Part shown: piece by piece, positions 7,045 through 16,023 of the stretch
Layout of the letters: the number at the start of each line of letters is the position of its first letter
Numbering within the stretch: the stretch's first letter is position 1
Assembly: GCA_016432265.1 (NCBI GenBank)
Contig: CP066681.1
Location: 1-64,000 of the forward strand
From: Micavibrio aeruginosavorus
GTDB taxonomy: Bacteria > Pseudomonadota > Alphaproteobacteria > Micavibrionales > Micavibrionaceae
DNA: 64,000 bases
Reading direction: 5' to 3'
Notes under the pieces: generated by a model
Database searches by the model: none
What the model saw: the letters and a program-made list of their open reading frames with translations, nothing else
What the model was told of the DNA's origin: nothing
Made by a program: the position numbers and the translations under genes

Positions 7045-10014
7045 ATGCAAGCCATGCCACAAAATCTTTCCGCCCTGCTCTATGCCGATGAAGCCGCGTG
7101 CGTCGACGCTCTACTCAAGGATCTGCCGTGGGACGCCGCCCGCAGCCAACGCGTTCACGCCAGCGCCAAATCCATCGTCGAGCGCGTCAGGGCAGGAAAA
7201 CGCAAGATGGGCGAGCTGGAAAGCTTCCTGCGCGAATACGGGCTTGATACCGAAGAAGGGCTGGCGCTGATGACGCTGGCCGAGGCCCTGCTGCGGATTC
7301 CCGATGCCGCCACCGCCCACGCCCTGATCCGCGATAAAATGAAAGCCGCCGACTGGCTGGCGGCGCAGGGCGACACCAAAGACCTGATGATGAAGGCGGC
7401 GGGAATCGGCCTGTCGCTTACCCGGAAAACGCTGGATTCGGCGCTCTCCCGATTAGGCGAGCCTGTAATCCGCAAGGCGATCGTCGAAGCACTCAAGATG
7501 CTCGGCAAGCAATTCGTGCTTGGCCGTACGATTAACGAAGCCATCAAGAATGCCGCCGCTTATGAGAAAAAAGGCTATCGCCTTTCTTATGACATGCTGG
7601 GGGAAGGTGCGCGCACCGCTGAAGACGCCGAACGTTACTTTCAATCCTATGTCGATGCCCTGAAAGCCGTCGGCAACCACACGCATCAGGGCATGAAATC
7701 CGGCATATCGGTGAAACTATCGGCGCTTCATCCGCGTTACAGCGCGGCACAAGCGGATCGCTGTCTGCCCGTGATGACCGAACGCCTGCGCGATCTGGCC
7801 ATACTCGCGGCGAATTACGATGTACCGATGACGGTAGATGCCGAAGAGGTCGACCGCCTTGAAATATCGCTGCAGATCATCGAAACTGTCGCCCGCGCGC
7901 CACAGATGAAAGGCTGGGAAGGATTCGGGCTGGCCGTGCAGGCTTACCAGAAGCGTTGCCCAGTGGTGATCGATCGCGTGATCACAATGGCTGAAAGCGC
8001 GAACCGCCGCCTGCAGGTGCGTCTGGTCAAGGGCGCATACTGGGATGCGGAAGTCAAGCGGGCGCAGGTCATGGGCCTGAGCGACTATCCGGTCTTTACC
8101 CGCAAATCCAATACCGACCTGTCCTACATCGCCAATGCCCGCAAACTGCTGGAGCGGCGCGACGTGCTGTATCCGATGCTCGCCACTCATAACGCCCATT
8201 CAGTAGCCGCCGTGATGGAGCTGGCGGGCAACAACCGCGGCGGATTCGAGTTCCAGCGCCTGCATGGCATGGGCGAATCGTTGCACGATCTGGTTCTGAA
8301 CGACGGCATGGCCGGAGTTTCCGTCTACGCCCCGTGCGGCAGTCACGAGGATTTGCTGCCTTATCTGGTGCGGCGCCTGCTGGAGAACGGCGCCAACAGC
8401 AACTTCGTCAACCAGATGCTGGACGAGAAGGTTCACAGTGACGTAGTTGTATCCGACCCGGTGCTCGCAGCACAAAATCATACGCTAAAGCGCCACAAGA
8501 ATATCCCGCTGCCTGCAAATATCTACGGCCCCGGGCGTCGCAATTCGAAGGGAACCGATCTCTCTGACGATTCAACGCGTCGGCCCTTGCTGGCGAAGAT
8601 AGCGGCTTTTGACATCAATCTTGTGAAAACGGAAACGCAGGACATCGACCGCGCTTTTGAAAAAGCAAAGGCTGGCTATGCCGCATGGTCAAAAACCCCG
8701 GCGAATGATCGTGCCCGCGTTCTGGAAGCCTCTGCCGATCTGATGGAAGAACACACCGCCGAACTGATTGCCTTGTGCACCAAAGAAGCCGGCAAGACAC
8801 TGGACGACGGCATAGCCGAAGTCCGCGAGGCTGTCGATTTCTGCCGCTATTACGCGCAACGCGGCCGCACCGATTTCGACGAGGCAGGCGAACGTCTTCC
8901 CGGCCCCACCGGCGAGAGCAACGTCATGACGCTGCACGGCCGCGGCACGTTCGTATGCATCAGCCCGTGGAATTTTCCGTTGGCTATTTTCATCGGCCAG
9001 ATCGCCGCCGCCCTGATGGCCGGGAACGCCGTCATCGCCAAACCCGCCGAGCAAACCCCGAAAATCGCCGCTTACGCTGTAACCCTGATGCGTAAAGCAG
9101 GACTCCCCGAGAACGTGCTGCTGCCGGTGCAAGGCGACGGTAAAACCGGTGCGACGCTGGTCGCACACCCGGGCGTAGCCGGGGTCGCCTTTACCGGATC
9201 AACCGAGGTTGCCCGCTTGATTAACCGGGCACTCGCCGCCAAGGACGGGCCTATCGTCCCCCTGATCGCCGAAACCGGCGGCCAGAACGCCATGATCATC
9301 GACTCATCAGCGCTGCCGGAACAGATCGTCGATGACGTCCTGACCAGCGCCTTCGGTTCCGCCGGACAGCGTTGTTCGGCTTTGCGGGTTTTATTCTTGC
9401 AAGAAGACGTCGCCGATAAAATCATTCACATGCTGAAGGGCGCCATGGCCGAGCGCCGCGTCGGCAATCCGCTGGATTACAGCACGGATATCGGCCCGGT
9501 GATCGATGGCGAAGCCCTGGCGATGCTCAACGCCCATCGGCAAAAGCTGGATCGCACCGGCACGCTGATCGCTGCCTGCCCGATGGATTCATCATTAAGC
9601 GCGCACGGCCATTACTTCGCGCCTGTGGCCTATGAAATCAAAAGCATCAAGGATTTGGAACGCGAGGTTTTCGGCCCCGTCTTGCATGTAATCCGTTATA
9701 AGGCTGGCGAACTTGACCAAATCATCCATGATATCAACGCCACCGGATACGGCCTGACGTTCGGCCTGCACACGCGCATCGGATCGACCATTCGCCGGGT
9801 GACGGAATCCATGGATGTCGGCAATGCCTATGTCAACCGCACCATGATTGGCGCCGTGGTGGGTGTGCAACCGTTTGGCGGTCAGGGCCTCTCCGGCACC
9901 GGCCCCAAGGCGGGCGGCCCGCATTACCTCTATCGCTTCGCAACAGAAAAAGTGGTCAGCGTAGATACAACCCGACAGGGTGGGAATGCAACTCTGGTGT
10001 CGCTGAAGGAGTAA
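7045..10014 (+). CDS. putA: Bifunctional proline dehydrogenase / L-glutamate gamma-semialdehyde dehydrogenase
   Basis: The 989-residue product converts proline to glutamate using FAD then NAD. The first half (to about residue 480) is the PRODH barrel with LVKGAYWDAEVKRAQ and the LATHNAHSV and FEFQRLHGMG motifs. The second half is the aldehyde dehydrogenase with ISPWNFPLAIF, AGNAVIAKPAEQTP, the active-site glutamate in AETGGQNAMI and the catalytic cysteine in SAGQRCSALRV. No N-terminal ribbon-helix-helix DNA-binding domain is present, so it is the short non-repressor PutA usual in alphaproteobacteria. The start could also be the second ATG at 7054; neither has a clear ribosome site. lolA follows after 54 bp. 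Confidence 0.97.
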   Translation: MQAMPQNLSALLYADEAACVDALLKDLPWDAARSQRVHASAKSIVERVRAGKRKMGELESFLREYGLDTEEGLALMTLAEALLRIPDAATAHALIRDKMKAADWLAAQGDTKDLMMKAAGIGLSLTRKTLDSALSRLGEPVIRKAIVEALKMLGKQFVLGRTINEAIKNAAAYEKKGYRLSYDMLGEGARTAEDAERYFQSYVDALKAVGNHTHQGMKSGISVKLSALHPRYSAAQADRCLPVMTERLRDLAILAANYDVPMTVDAEEVDRLEISLQIIETVARAPQMKGWEGFGLAVQAYQKRCPVVIDRVITMAESANRRLQVRLVKGAYWDAEVKRAQVMGLSDYPVFTRKSNTDLSYIANARKLLERRDVLYPMLATHNAHSVAAVMELAGNNRGGFEFQRLHGMGESLHDLVLNDGMAGVSVYAPCGSHEDLLPYLVRRLLENGANSNFVNQMLDEKVHSDVVVSDPVLAAQNHTLKRHKNIPLPANIYGPGRRNSKGTDLSDDSTRRPLLAKIAAFDINLVKTETQDIDRAFEKAKAGYAAWSKTPANDRARVLEASADLMEEHTAELIALCTKEAGKTLDDGIAEVREAVDFCRYYAQRGRTDFDEAGERLPGPTGESNVMTLHGRGTFVCISPWNFPLAIFIGQIAAALMAGNAVIAKPAEQTPKIAAYAVTLMRKAGLPENVLLPVQGDGKTGATLVAHPGVAGVAFTGSTEVARLINRALAAKDGPIVPLIAETGGQNAMIIDSSALPEQIVDDVLTSAFGSAGQRCSALRVLFLQEDVADKIIHMLKGAMAERRVGNPLDYSTDIGPVIDGEALAMLNAHRQKLDRTGTLIAACPMDSSLSAHGHYFAPVAYEIKSIKDLEREVFGPVLHVIRYKAGELDQIIHDINATGYGLTFGLHTRIGSTIRRVTESMDVGNAYVNRTMIGAVVGVQPFGGQGLSGTGPKAGGPHYLYRFATEKVVSVDTTRQGGNATLVSLKE

Positions 10015-10068
10015 AAACACCCTTTTTCAGCCTTTCTTTCGCCGCCTTGTTTCTTTAGAAATAAGGTT

Positions 10069-10689
10069 ATGAAACATCTCATTCTGGCTTTGGCCCTGCT
10101 CTGCTTTCCGTTTCCCGCCACTGCGCAAACGCCGGTGGAAAACCCCGCCGCGGTTACCGCGCAGGTCGAAGGCTACCTGCAGAACCTGAAGACCGCCAAA
10201 GCCCGATTCCTGCAAACCGCAGGCGACGGATCGCAGGCGATCGGCACGTTTTATCTTTCGCGCCCGGGCAAGCTGCGGTTCGAATACGACCCTCCGATCA
10301 AGGACTATGTCGTGGCCGACGGCTATTTTATCTATTTCTATGACGGGCAGTTACAAGAACAGAGCAACGCACCGATTGGCCAGACCATGGCCGACTTCCT
10401 GCTGCGTCCGGATCTGAAACTTAAGGGCGATGTGAGCGTTACCAAAGTCGAGCGCGGCGGCGAACTGACGATGGTCAGCCTGGCGCAGGCAAGCGACCCT
10501 GCGGCCGGAACGCTGACGCTGGCTTTCAGCGAAGAACCTTTCGCCTTGAAGAAATGGCGCGTGACCGACGCGCAGGGCGCGATTACCGAAGTCGAGCTGT
10601 TCCAGCTGCAGACGGGCGTCAACCTGCCTTCGAGTCTTTTTGTGTACACCGATCCGAAGAAGCTGGAAGGACGCCGCTTCAACGACTAG
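10069..10689 (+). CDS. lolA: Outer-membrane lipoprotein carrier protein LolA
   Basis: A Sec signal peptide (about residues 1-20, ending ATAQ) precedes a 186-residue mature domain. It shows the LolA features [35 protein letters not shown] and the YDGQLQE and [14 protein letters not shown] segments. LolA shuttles lipoproteins across the periplasm from the LolCDE exporter to the outer membrane. AATAAGG lies just before the ATG. recR begins 10 bp after its stop. Length matches the family. Confidence 0.93.
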   Translation: MKHLILALALLCFPFPATAQTPVENPAAVTAQVEGYLQNLKTAKARFLQTAGDGSQAIGTFYLSRPGKLRFEYDPPIKDYVVADGYFIYFYDGQLQEQSNAPIGQTMADFLLRPDLKLKGDVSVTKVERGGELTMVSLAQASDPAAGTLTLAFSEEPFALKKWRVTDAQGAITEVELFQLQTGVNLPSSLFVYTDPKKLEGRRFND

Positions 10690-10699
10690 ACTGGCCCTC

Positions 10700-11311
10700 A
10701 TGTCTTATTCATCACGTCAGAATGACGGGCCGCTCGACAGCCTGATTCGCGCTCTGGCCGGACTTCCTGGCCTGGGCCCCCGTTCCGCCCGGCGGATCGC
10801 GTTGTATCTGCTGACCAACCGCGAAAAAACGATGACTCCGCTGATGCAGGCGCTCGAACAAACAGCCGCGCAGGTCAGGGCCTGCTCGGCATGCGGCAAT
10901 CTTGACCTCTCCGACCCTTGCCGGATATGCGCCAACCCGCAACGCGCACAAAATATAATGTGCGTGGTCGCTGGCGTAGCCGACCTCTGGGCGATCGAGC
11001 GCACAGGGGTTTTCAAGGGCCGTTATCACATTCTGGGCGGCATTCTTTCGGCGTTGGATGGCGTCACGCCGGATATGCTGAGCATCCGCGCCCTGCTGGA
11101 TCGTCTGGAAGGCACGGAAGAGGTAATATTGGCGCTTTCCGCCACGGTCGACGGGCAGACGACCGCCCACTATCTGGGTGATCGTCTGCAAGATGCGCGC
11201 CCCGGCATTAAAATTACACGCCTTGCCCACGGCGTTCCCGTCGGCGGCGAACTCGATTATCTGGACGAAGGCACGATCATGACCGCAATGAAATCCCGCG
11301 CCCTGGTTTGA
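10700..11311 (+). CDS. recR: Recombination mediator RecR
   Basis: The 203-residue product has the N-terminal helix-hairpin-helix ([20 protein letters not shown]), a C4 zinc finger ([16 protein letters not shown]), and a Toprim domain with [27 protein letters not shown]. The C-terminal [15 protein letters not shown] motif follows. RecR works with RecF/RecO to load RecA on gapped DNA. I chose the ATG at 10700 because an upstream start would overlap lolA and lacks family similarity. The stop is immediately adjacent to the stop of the convergent gene at 11312. Confidence 0.97.
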   Translation: MSYSSRQNDGPLDSLIRALAGLPGLGPRSARRIALYLLTNREKTMTPLMQALEQTAAQVRACSACGNLDLSDPCRICANPQRAQNIMCVVAGVADLWAIERTGVFKGRYHILGGILSALDGVTPDMLSIRALLDRLEGTEEVILALSATVDGQTTAHYLGDRLQDARPGIKITRLAHGVPVGGELDYLDEGTIMTAMKSRALV

Positions 11312-11650
11312 TTACTCCTTCTCCGAAATATACAAAACGCCATCGCTGCCGCCTTCACGCAACACAGCCAGATACGGGTAATGCCCGACCTTGCCTCCGC
11401 CAATCGAGACATCGTAATAAACCCCTGCAGGAAAGTAGTGATCGCTCGTCGTCGCCGTCACGCCGGCGCCGCCGAATCTCAGACGTACCGGTACCGTGGC
11501 GTAGAGGCTGATAATTTGCGTATCGGATGAAAACGCCGTGCTGTTGCGCGCCGAACTGGCGGTAGCGTTGATGGCATGAGCGGCGCCGTCTTTCAGGCGC
11601 ACAACCGGAATAATATTATTTTCGCTATCGCGGGGAAGCATGGCTGGCAT
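11312..11650 (-). CDS. Small protein resembling phage head/tail accessory proteins
   Basis: The 112-residue product starts MPAMLPRDSENN and has a strong ribosome site (AAGGAGATATAC) before the ATG. It is rich in Thr, Ser, Gly and Ala and predicted all-beta. Patterns such as STAFSSDTQIISLYATVPVRLRFGG and PAGVYYDVSIG resemble small structural proteins of prophages and gene-transfer agents. That resemblance is from memory of the pattern, not a search. No other phage genes flank it, so it would be a solitary remnant or a domesticated gene. The stop abuts that of recR. Confidence 0.6.
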   Translation of the reverse strand: MPAMLPRDSENNIIPVVRLKDGAAHAINATASSARNSTAFSSDTQIISLYATVPVRLRFGGAGVTATTSDHYFPAGVYYDVSIGGGKVGHYPYLAVLREGGSDGVLYISEKE

Positions 11651-11677
11651 GTATATCTCCTTCAGGAAAGGGCTATG

Positions 11678-11702
11678 AAAAAACCCGCCACATGGGCGGG
11701 TT
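11678..11702 (-). terminator. Rho-independent terminator for the REC-GGDEF gene
   Basis: On the minus strand the hairpin AACCCGCC-CATG-TGGCGGGTT (with one extra paired base) is followed directly by a run of six T. It lies about 105 bp after the stop of the gene at 11806-12642 and just before the gene at 11312-11650, separating the two transcripts. Confidence 0.75.
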
Positions 11703-11805
11703 GGGAAAGATGCAGGGCAGAATCGTCCTGCTGCGTTTTCAGTCTGCGGCAGGAAGCCGCGTGCCGTCAAGCGATCTGCGCTATATGATATACATACGCA
11801 TGTGG

Positions 11806-12642
11806 CTAAATGGCATTGGCACGTTTCTTCGTGAAAGTCACCACGTGCTCAACATGCTTGTGACCGACCGGCAGATCGATCAACGTAACCGAAACTTCCA
11901 CCTTCACGTTCTCGCTGGCGCAGATATCGTCAAAGCGGCGCAACGCATCGGCAAAGCGATTGGCTGCTTCCATCGGCTCAGTCTCGTACATCGGGCGCTG
12001 CAGCATCAGGCAGAATTCGTTCTTGCCGGTCTGGGCGATGATATCCGACTGGCGACGCAGGCGCACCAGATATTGCGACAGCTTGGCGCTGGCATATTCG
12101 GCGGCATACGCACCATCCATCGCCAGAATTTCCTGGAAATTCTTGATGCCGATAAACACAAGATAGGAACGCTCGCCATAACGATCGGCACGGTCGATGC
12201 AAGAAAGAAACAATTGGTTGAATGCGGATTTGGCAATCACCCCGCCAGCCGACGGGAAGTCCTCACTTTCATCGCCCATGCGCTTGATCAGGCCGGTCAG
12301 GCGCTCGGCGTTTTCCATCACGACCTCAAGGCCGCTATGATTGATCGGCTTGACCATGATTTCGTTGGCCCCGGCGCGCAAGGCCTCTTCGCGCGGCATA
12401 TCCTGCGACATCAGGACGACATAAGGATAGTTGCGAACAGCGCGGCGAATACCGAGCACCACGGGGCGTGCGTTGTTAAGCGGGGCCGGGTCAATAAAGA
12501 CGACTTCGAAAGGCTCACGCTCAAGCAAGGCGATCGCGTTATTCTTGACCCCCTCTTCGACGATCGTATGGCCTTTGACCTCAAGCCGCGAACGAATCAG
12601 CTGGGTCGCCAGCGTGTCACGATCAATGACAAGAATTCTCAT
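11806..12642 (-). CDS. Response regulator with REC domain and degenerate GGDEF domain
   Basis: The product has 278 residues. Residues 1-115 form a receiver domain with acidic pocket D7/D9, phospho-acceptor D51 in VVFIDPAP and the conserved lysine K98 in MVKPI. Residues about 130-270 have the outline of a GGDEF domain (SAFNQLFLSCIDRADRY, then IIAQTGKNEFCLML), but the active-site loop GGDEF is TGKNEF (205-210). It should therefore not make cyclic di-GMP, and there is no RxxD inhibitory site. It may act by protein contact. There is no cognate kinase nearby. A terminator follows at 11678-11702. Confidence 0.8.
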   Translation of the reverse strand: MRILVIDRDTLATQLIRSRLEVKGHTIVEEGVKNNAIALLEREPFEVVFIDPAPLNNARPVVLGIRRAVRNYPYVVLMSQDMPREEALRAGANEIMVKPINHSGLEVVMENAERLTGLIKRMGDESEDFPSAGGVIAKSAFNQLFLSCIDRADRYGERSYLVFIGIKNFQEILAMDGAYAAEYASAKLSQYLVRLRRQSDIIAQTGKNEFCLMLQRPMYETEPMEAANRFADALRRFDDICASENVKVEVSVTLIDLPVGHKHVEHVVTFTKKRANAI

Positions 12643-12790
12643 TTAATATCAAGCCCTTCCAATATTCTTAGCGGCGCAGTTCTTCGACTCTCCTCTTCCA
12701 GTCTGCCAACAGAGTCTTAAAAAAGCAGAAAAACAGGGCATGAGGAGCCGGATCCGAACCGACCCAAGCGACGCATGATCATAAACCCGT

Positions 12791-12819
12791 TTGACATTCT
12801 TGTCACCGTGGGTTAATAA
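12791..12819 (+). promoter_or_regulatory. Predicted promoter of tRNA-Leu
   Basis: TTGACA (12791-12796), a 17-bp spacer and TAATAA (12814-12819) lie 36 bp upstream of the mature tRNA 5' end. The perfect -35 and correct spacing make this a likely sigma-70-type promoter. Confidence 0.55.
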
Positions 12820-12855
12820 ACGCCTGCTTTTCCCCGAATGCCCGTATATCGGCAT

Positions 12856-12942
12856 GCCCAAGTGGCGGAATTGGTAGACGCGCACGGTTCAGGTCCGTGT
12901 GACAGAAATGTCATGGAAGTTCGAGTCTTCTCTTGGGCACCA
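12856..12942 (+). tRNA. tRNA-Leu (anticodon CAG)
   Basis: The 87-nt sequence folds as a class II tRNA. Acceptor arms GCCCAAG/CTTGGGC are followed by an encoded CCA. The D arm contains TTGGTAGAC, the anticodon stem-loop CACGG-TTCAGGT-CCGTG gives CAG, there is a long variable arm, and the T arm contains GTTCGAGTC. It reads CUG leucine codons. It is preceded by its own promoter and followed by the RNase D-like gene. Confidence 0.96.
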
Positions 12943-13025
12943 CTCTCTTTCAGGGGGAACTAACCAACCCTTTGATTTTCCGGCCATTCCGGCTAAACTG
13001 AGCACATCAGCACAGGGGTTTTATT

Positions 13026-13649
13026 ATGGCATCCAAAACCAAGATCCATCTGCACCAAGGCGATCTGCCCAAAGGCCTGAAACTGGGCAGATCGGTCGCG
13101 ATTGATACCGAAGCCATGGGGCTGAACAACCACCGTGATCGCCTGTGCCTGGTACAATTATCGCCCGGCAACGGCGAAGCCCACCTGGTGCAAATCGCGC
13201 CGGGAAAAATCAGCGCCCCGAACCTCAGGGCTTTACTAACGGATGCCAAGGTTGCAAAGCTGTTTCACTTTGGCCGTTTTGACATAGCCATCCTGCAACA
13301 TAGCCTGAAAATTGACATAACAAACGTTTACTGCACCAAGATCGCTTCACGCCTGTGCCGCACCTACACGGACAAGCACAATTTAGCCACGCTCTGCCGA
13401 GAGCTGCTGGGCGTCGAACTGAATAAACAGCAACAATCCTCGGACTGGGGGCAGGCGCGGCTGACCAGGGAACAAATGGCTTACGCCGCAGACGATGTTT
13501 TATATCTGCACCGCCTCCGGGAAAAACTGGACGAGATACTGGCCCGCGAAGGGCGCACCGCTCTGGCGCAGGCCTGCTTCGATTTCCTGCCCGCCCGCGC
13601 CAGACTGGACACCGAAGGCTGGCCGGAAATTGACATTTTTGCCCATTAA
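13026..13649 (+). CDS. Ribonuclease D-like 3'-5' exonuclease (single-domain)
   Basis: The 207-residue product carries the DEDDy exonuclease motifs: ExoI AIDTEAMGL, ExoII LFHFGRFDIAIL and ExoIII AYAADDVLYLHRLR with the catalytic tyrosine. It lacks the C-terminal HRDC domains of E. coli RNase D (375 aa), as is usual for the short alphaproteobacterial form. A role in tRNA or structured-RNA 3' trimming is inferred from the family, and its position just after tRNA-Leu is suggestive only. AGGGG precedes the ATG. kdsD follows after 34 bp. Confidence 0.88.
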   Translation: MASKTKIHLHQGDLPKGLKLGRSVAIDTEAMGLNNHRDRLCLVQLSPGNGEAHLVQIAPGKISAPNLRALLTDAKVAKLFHFGRFDIAILQHSLKIDITNVYCTKIASRLCRTYTDKHNLATLCRELLGVELNKQQQSSDWGQARLTREQMAYAADDVLYLHRLREKLDEILAREGRTALAQACFDFLPARARLDTEGWPEIDIFAH

Positions 13650-13683
13650 GCCCATTTTGCTCGCGGATATGAAGGATTTTCAG

Positions 13684-14700
13684 ATGAACCCAAAACCCGC
13701 GTCACAATCCCCGGATCACGAACAAAAACAAACCGACATCGAAAGCGGCATCCGCACCTTAAATAGCGAAGCCGAAGGGCTCAGCGCACTGGCCAGAACT
13801 CTTGACCGCCGTTTCAGCGAAGCCGTAGCTGCCATCCACGATATGAAGAAGGATCGCCGCGGCCGCCTGATCGTGGCCGGGATCGGCAAAAGCGGCCATG
13901 TCGCCAAAAAAATCACGGCGACGCTGGCATCCACCGGAACGCCCTCGCACTTCGTCCACCCTGGCGAAGCCAGCCATGGCGACCTCGGGATGATCACCGA
14001 ATGTGATATTGTCCTGTTGTTGTCAAACGGCGGCGAAAGCGCCGAGCTTTCTGACCTTATCCATTACACAAGGCGTTTCGGCATCACCCTGATTGCGATG
14101 ACCAGCAACCCGGATAGCACGCTTGCCAAGCACTCCGACATCCAGTTGATCATGCCGAAAATGCCCGAAGCCTGCCCGAACGGTCTGGCACCAACCACAT
14201 CGACCACGATGATGATGGCTCTAGGCGATGCGCTTGCGGTCGCCTTGCTGGAGCGCACGGGCCTTACAGCCGAGCAGTTCCGTGTCTTTCATCCCGGCGG
14301 CAAGCTGGGTCAGAGACTGCGCAAGGTGAGTGAGATCATGCAGCCGCTTGAGAAGCTGCCGCTGGCGCGTGAAGCCGATACGATGGATAAAGTCCTGCTG
14401 GTGATGACAGAAAAAAACCTCGGCGCGGTCATGATCGTGGATGAACGCGCGCAGCTTCTGGGCATTATCACCGACGGCGATTTGCGTCGCCATATGGGCC
14501 CTTCACTGCTGACGAAGACGGCTGGCGAGCTGATGACCCGTAACCCCAAGGCAATAGAGGCCGATCTGCTGGCCGCCGAAGCTGTCGACCTGATGCTGAA
14601 CGGATTCAAATCCGCGATCACTTGCCTGGCCGTGATGGAAGAGGGCCGCTTTTGCGGCCTGATCCGGATGCAGGACTGCCTGCAGGCCGGCATCGCCTAG
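13684..14700 (+). CDS. kdsD: Arabinose-5-phosphate isomerase
   Basis: The 338-residue product has an N-terminal SIS domain (residues about 45-180) with VAGIGKSGHVAKKI, STGTPSHFVHPGEASHGDLGM and LSNGGESAEL. Two CBS domains (about 215-330) follow, including VMIVDERAQLLGIITDGDLRRH. KdsD converts ribulose-5-phosphate to arabinose-5-phosphate, the first step of Kdo synthesis for LPS. I chose the ATG at 13684 because AAGGA sits seven bases before it; an in-frame ATG at 13669 is the alternative. Its location before the lpt genes fits the LPS role. Confidence 0.95.
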   Translation: MNPKPASQSPDHEQKQTDIESGIRTLNSEAEGLSALARTLDRRFSEAVAAIHDMKKDRRGRLIVAGIGKSGHVAKKITATLASTGTPSHFVHPGEASHGDLGMITECDIVLLLSNGGESAELSDLIHYTRRFGITLIAMTSNPDSTLAKHSDIQLIMPKMPEACPNGLAPTTSTTMMMALGDALAVALLERTGLTAEQFRVFHPGGKLGQRLRKVSEIMQPLEKLPLAREADTMDKVLLVMTEKNLGAVMIVDERAQLLGIITDGDLRRHMGPSLLTKTAGELMTRNPKAIEADLLAAEAVDLMLNGFKSAITCLAVMEEGRFCGLIRMQDCLQAGIA

Positions 14701-14734
14701 ATTAGGGCGGGCGTACCGAAATAAAGGAACGACA

Positions 14735-15349
14735 ATGCATTTTGACATCATACCGTTGATCAAATCGCTCGGTTATTTCGGGATCTGGGGTGCCGTTTTC
14801 GCCGAGTCCGGCATTGTTTTTTGCTTCTTCTTTCCCGGCGACAGCCTGCTGTTCACTGCCGGCGTGATCGCCGCACAGGGTTTTCTCAATCTCGGCATAC
14901 TGGCAGCGGGCTGCTTTATCGCCGCCGTGACCGGCAACATGCTGGGCTACGAAGTCGGCAAGCGCACCGGTTTGCGCCTTTTCAAGAACGGCGATACGCG
15001 TTTTCTGAAACGCAAACATCTGGAGATGACCCAGCGCTTTTTCGACCGTCATGGCAAAATGGCGATTATTCTGGCGCGTTTTCTGCCCATCATCCGCACC
15101 TTCACCCCGTTTCTGGCAGGTATGGCGCAAGTGCCTTACCGCCTGTTTATCCTGTACAGCATCATCGGCGCGCTGGCTTGGGCTGTCGGATTGGCGCTAC
15201 TGGGTTACTTCCTTGGCGAGATGATACCGGCGGAACAGCTTGACCGTTACCTCCTGCCGATTGTGCTCGGGATCATTGTTCTGTCCATCATGCCTTCAGC
15301 ATGGCATCTCTATAAAGAAATGAAAATGGTCAAGAAGGGGGCGGAATGA
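14735..15349 (+). CDS. DedA family membrane protein
   Basis: The product has 204 residues with several hydrophobic helices. It shows the DedA signature FPGDSLLFTAGVIA near the N-terminus, the ARFLPIIRTFTPFLAGMA re-entrant motif with its conserved arginines, and a glycine-rich helix GALAWAVGLALLGYFLGE. DedA proteins act in membrane lipid scrambling/undecaprenyl phosphate recycling and envelope homeostasis. AAAGGAACGACA precedes the ATG. The stop overlaps the lptC start by four bases (ATGA), placing it in the lpt operon. Confidence 0.92.
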   Translation: MHFDIIPLIKSLGYFGIWGAVFAESGIVFCFFFPGDSLLFTAGVIAAQGFLNLGILAAGCFIAAVTGNMLGYEVGKRTGLRLFKNGDTRFLKRKHLEMTQRFFDRHGKMAIILARFLPIIRTFTPFLAGMAQVPYRLFILYSIIGALAWAVGLALLGYFLGEMIPAEQLDRYLLPIVLGIIVLSIMPSAWHLYKEMKMVKKGAE

Positions 15350-16023
15350 GCGGCTACCCGCTGCAAAAACGCCTGCGCGCGCAAAGGCTGGGGCGGCTGA
15401 TGCAGCAAGCCCGCCAGCCGGTCAAGGCCGGACGCTCCTATACACGTTTCGTCAAAACCATGCGTCTGATCCTGCCGATGGCGGCACTGCTGGTGATGGC
15501 TGTGGTCATGGCCTGGCCGAAGATGGAGCAATCTATCACGCCTTTGACTCCTGAAAGCGTATCGCAAACCCCGCAAACAGTAACCCAGAACGAACTGATC
15601 AACCCCCGCTTCGAAGGCGCGGACTTACAGAACAACCCCTATGTACTGATCGCGCAACGCGCGACGCAAAGCGCACAAAACCCTGATATTCTGCTGCTGG
15701 AAAGCCCGAGCGGCGATATCACCCTCGGCGCGGAAGAGAAACTTGCAATTACCGCGCAAAAGGGCACCTATCGCCAGAACGCGAGCAAGCTGCTGCTGGA
15801 AGGCCAGGTTCGCCTGATGCACAGCAACGGTTATATCATGGATACAAACCGCTTGAGCATTGATATCAAAGCGCAGGAATCGCGCACCGATCAACCGGTA
15901 ACCATCAGTGGCCCGGCCGCCGCGTTGAAAGCGACCGGCATGGATGCCCGCAACAGTGAAGGACTGATCATTTTTACCGGCCCGGCGACACTGATCCTGA
16001 AAGAACGGCTGGAAGGTTTATGA
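15346..16023 (+). CDS. lptC: LPS export protein LptC
   Basis: The 225-residue product has a basic cytoplasmic N-terminus, one membrane anchor at about residues 40-60 (LILPMAALLVMAVVMAW) and a periplasmic beta-jellyroll domain. That domain has the LptC/LptA repeat features (NPRFEGADLQNNPYVLIAQRA, GQVRLMHSNGYIMDTNRLSI). LptC links the LptBFG transporter to LptA in the periplasm. It overlaps dedA by four bases and lptA by four bases, so translation is likely coupled. Confidence 0.9.
   Translation: MSGYPLQKRLRAQRLGRLMQQARQPVKAGRSYTRFVKTMRLILPMAALLVMAVVMAWPKMEQSITPLTPESVSQTPQTVTQNELINPRFEGADLQNNPYVLIAQRATQSAQNPDILLLESPSGDITLGAEEKLAITAQKGTYRQNASKLLLEGQVRLMHSNGYIMDTNRLSIDIKAQESRTDQPVTISGPAAALKATGMDARNSEGLIIFTGPATLILKERLEGL

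Noticed and set aside
11692-12720. 342-codon plus-strand open frame opposite the REC-GGDEF gene
   Set aside because: The minus-strand frame has conserved receiver residues; the antisense frame does not resemble any protein and runs through the terminator at 11678-11702.
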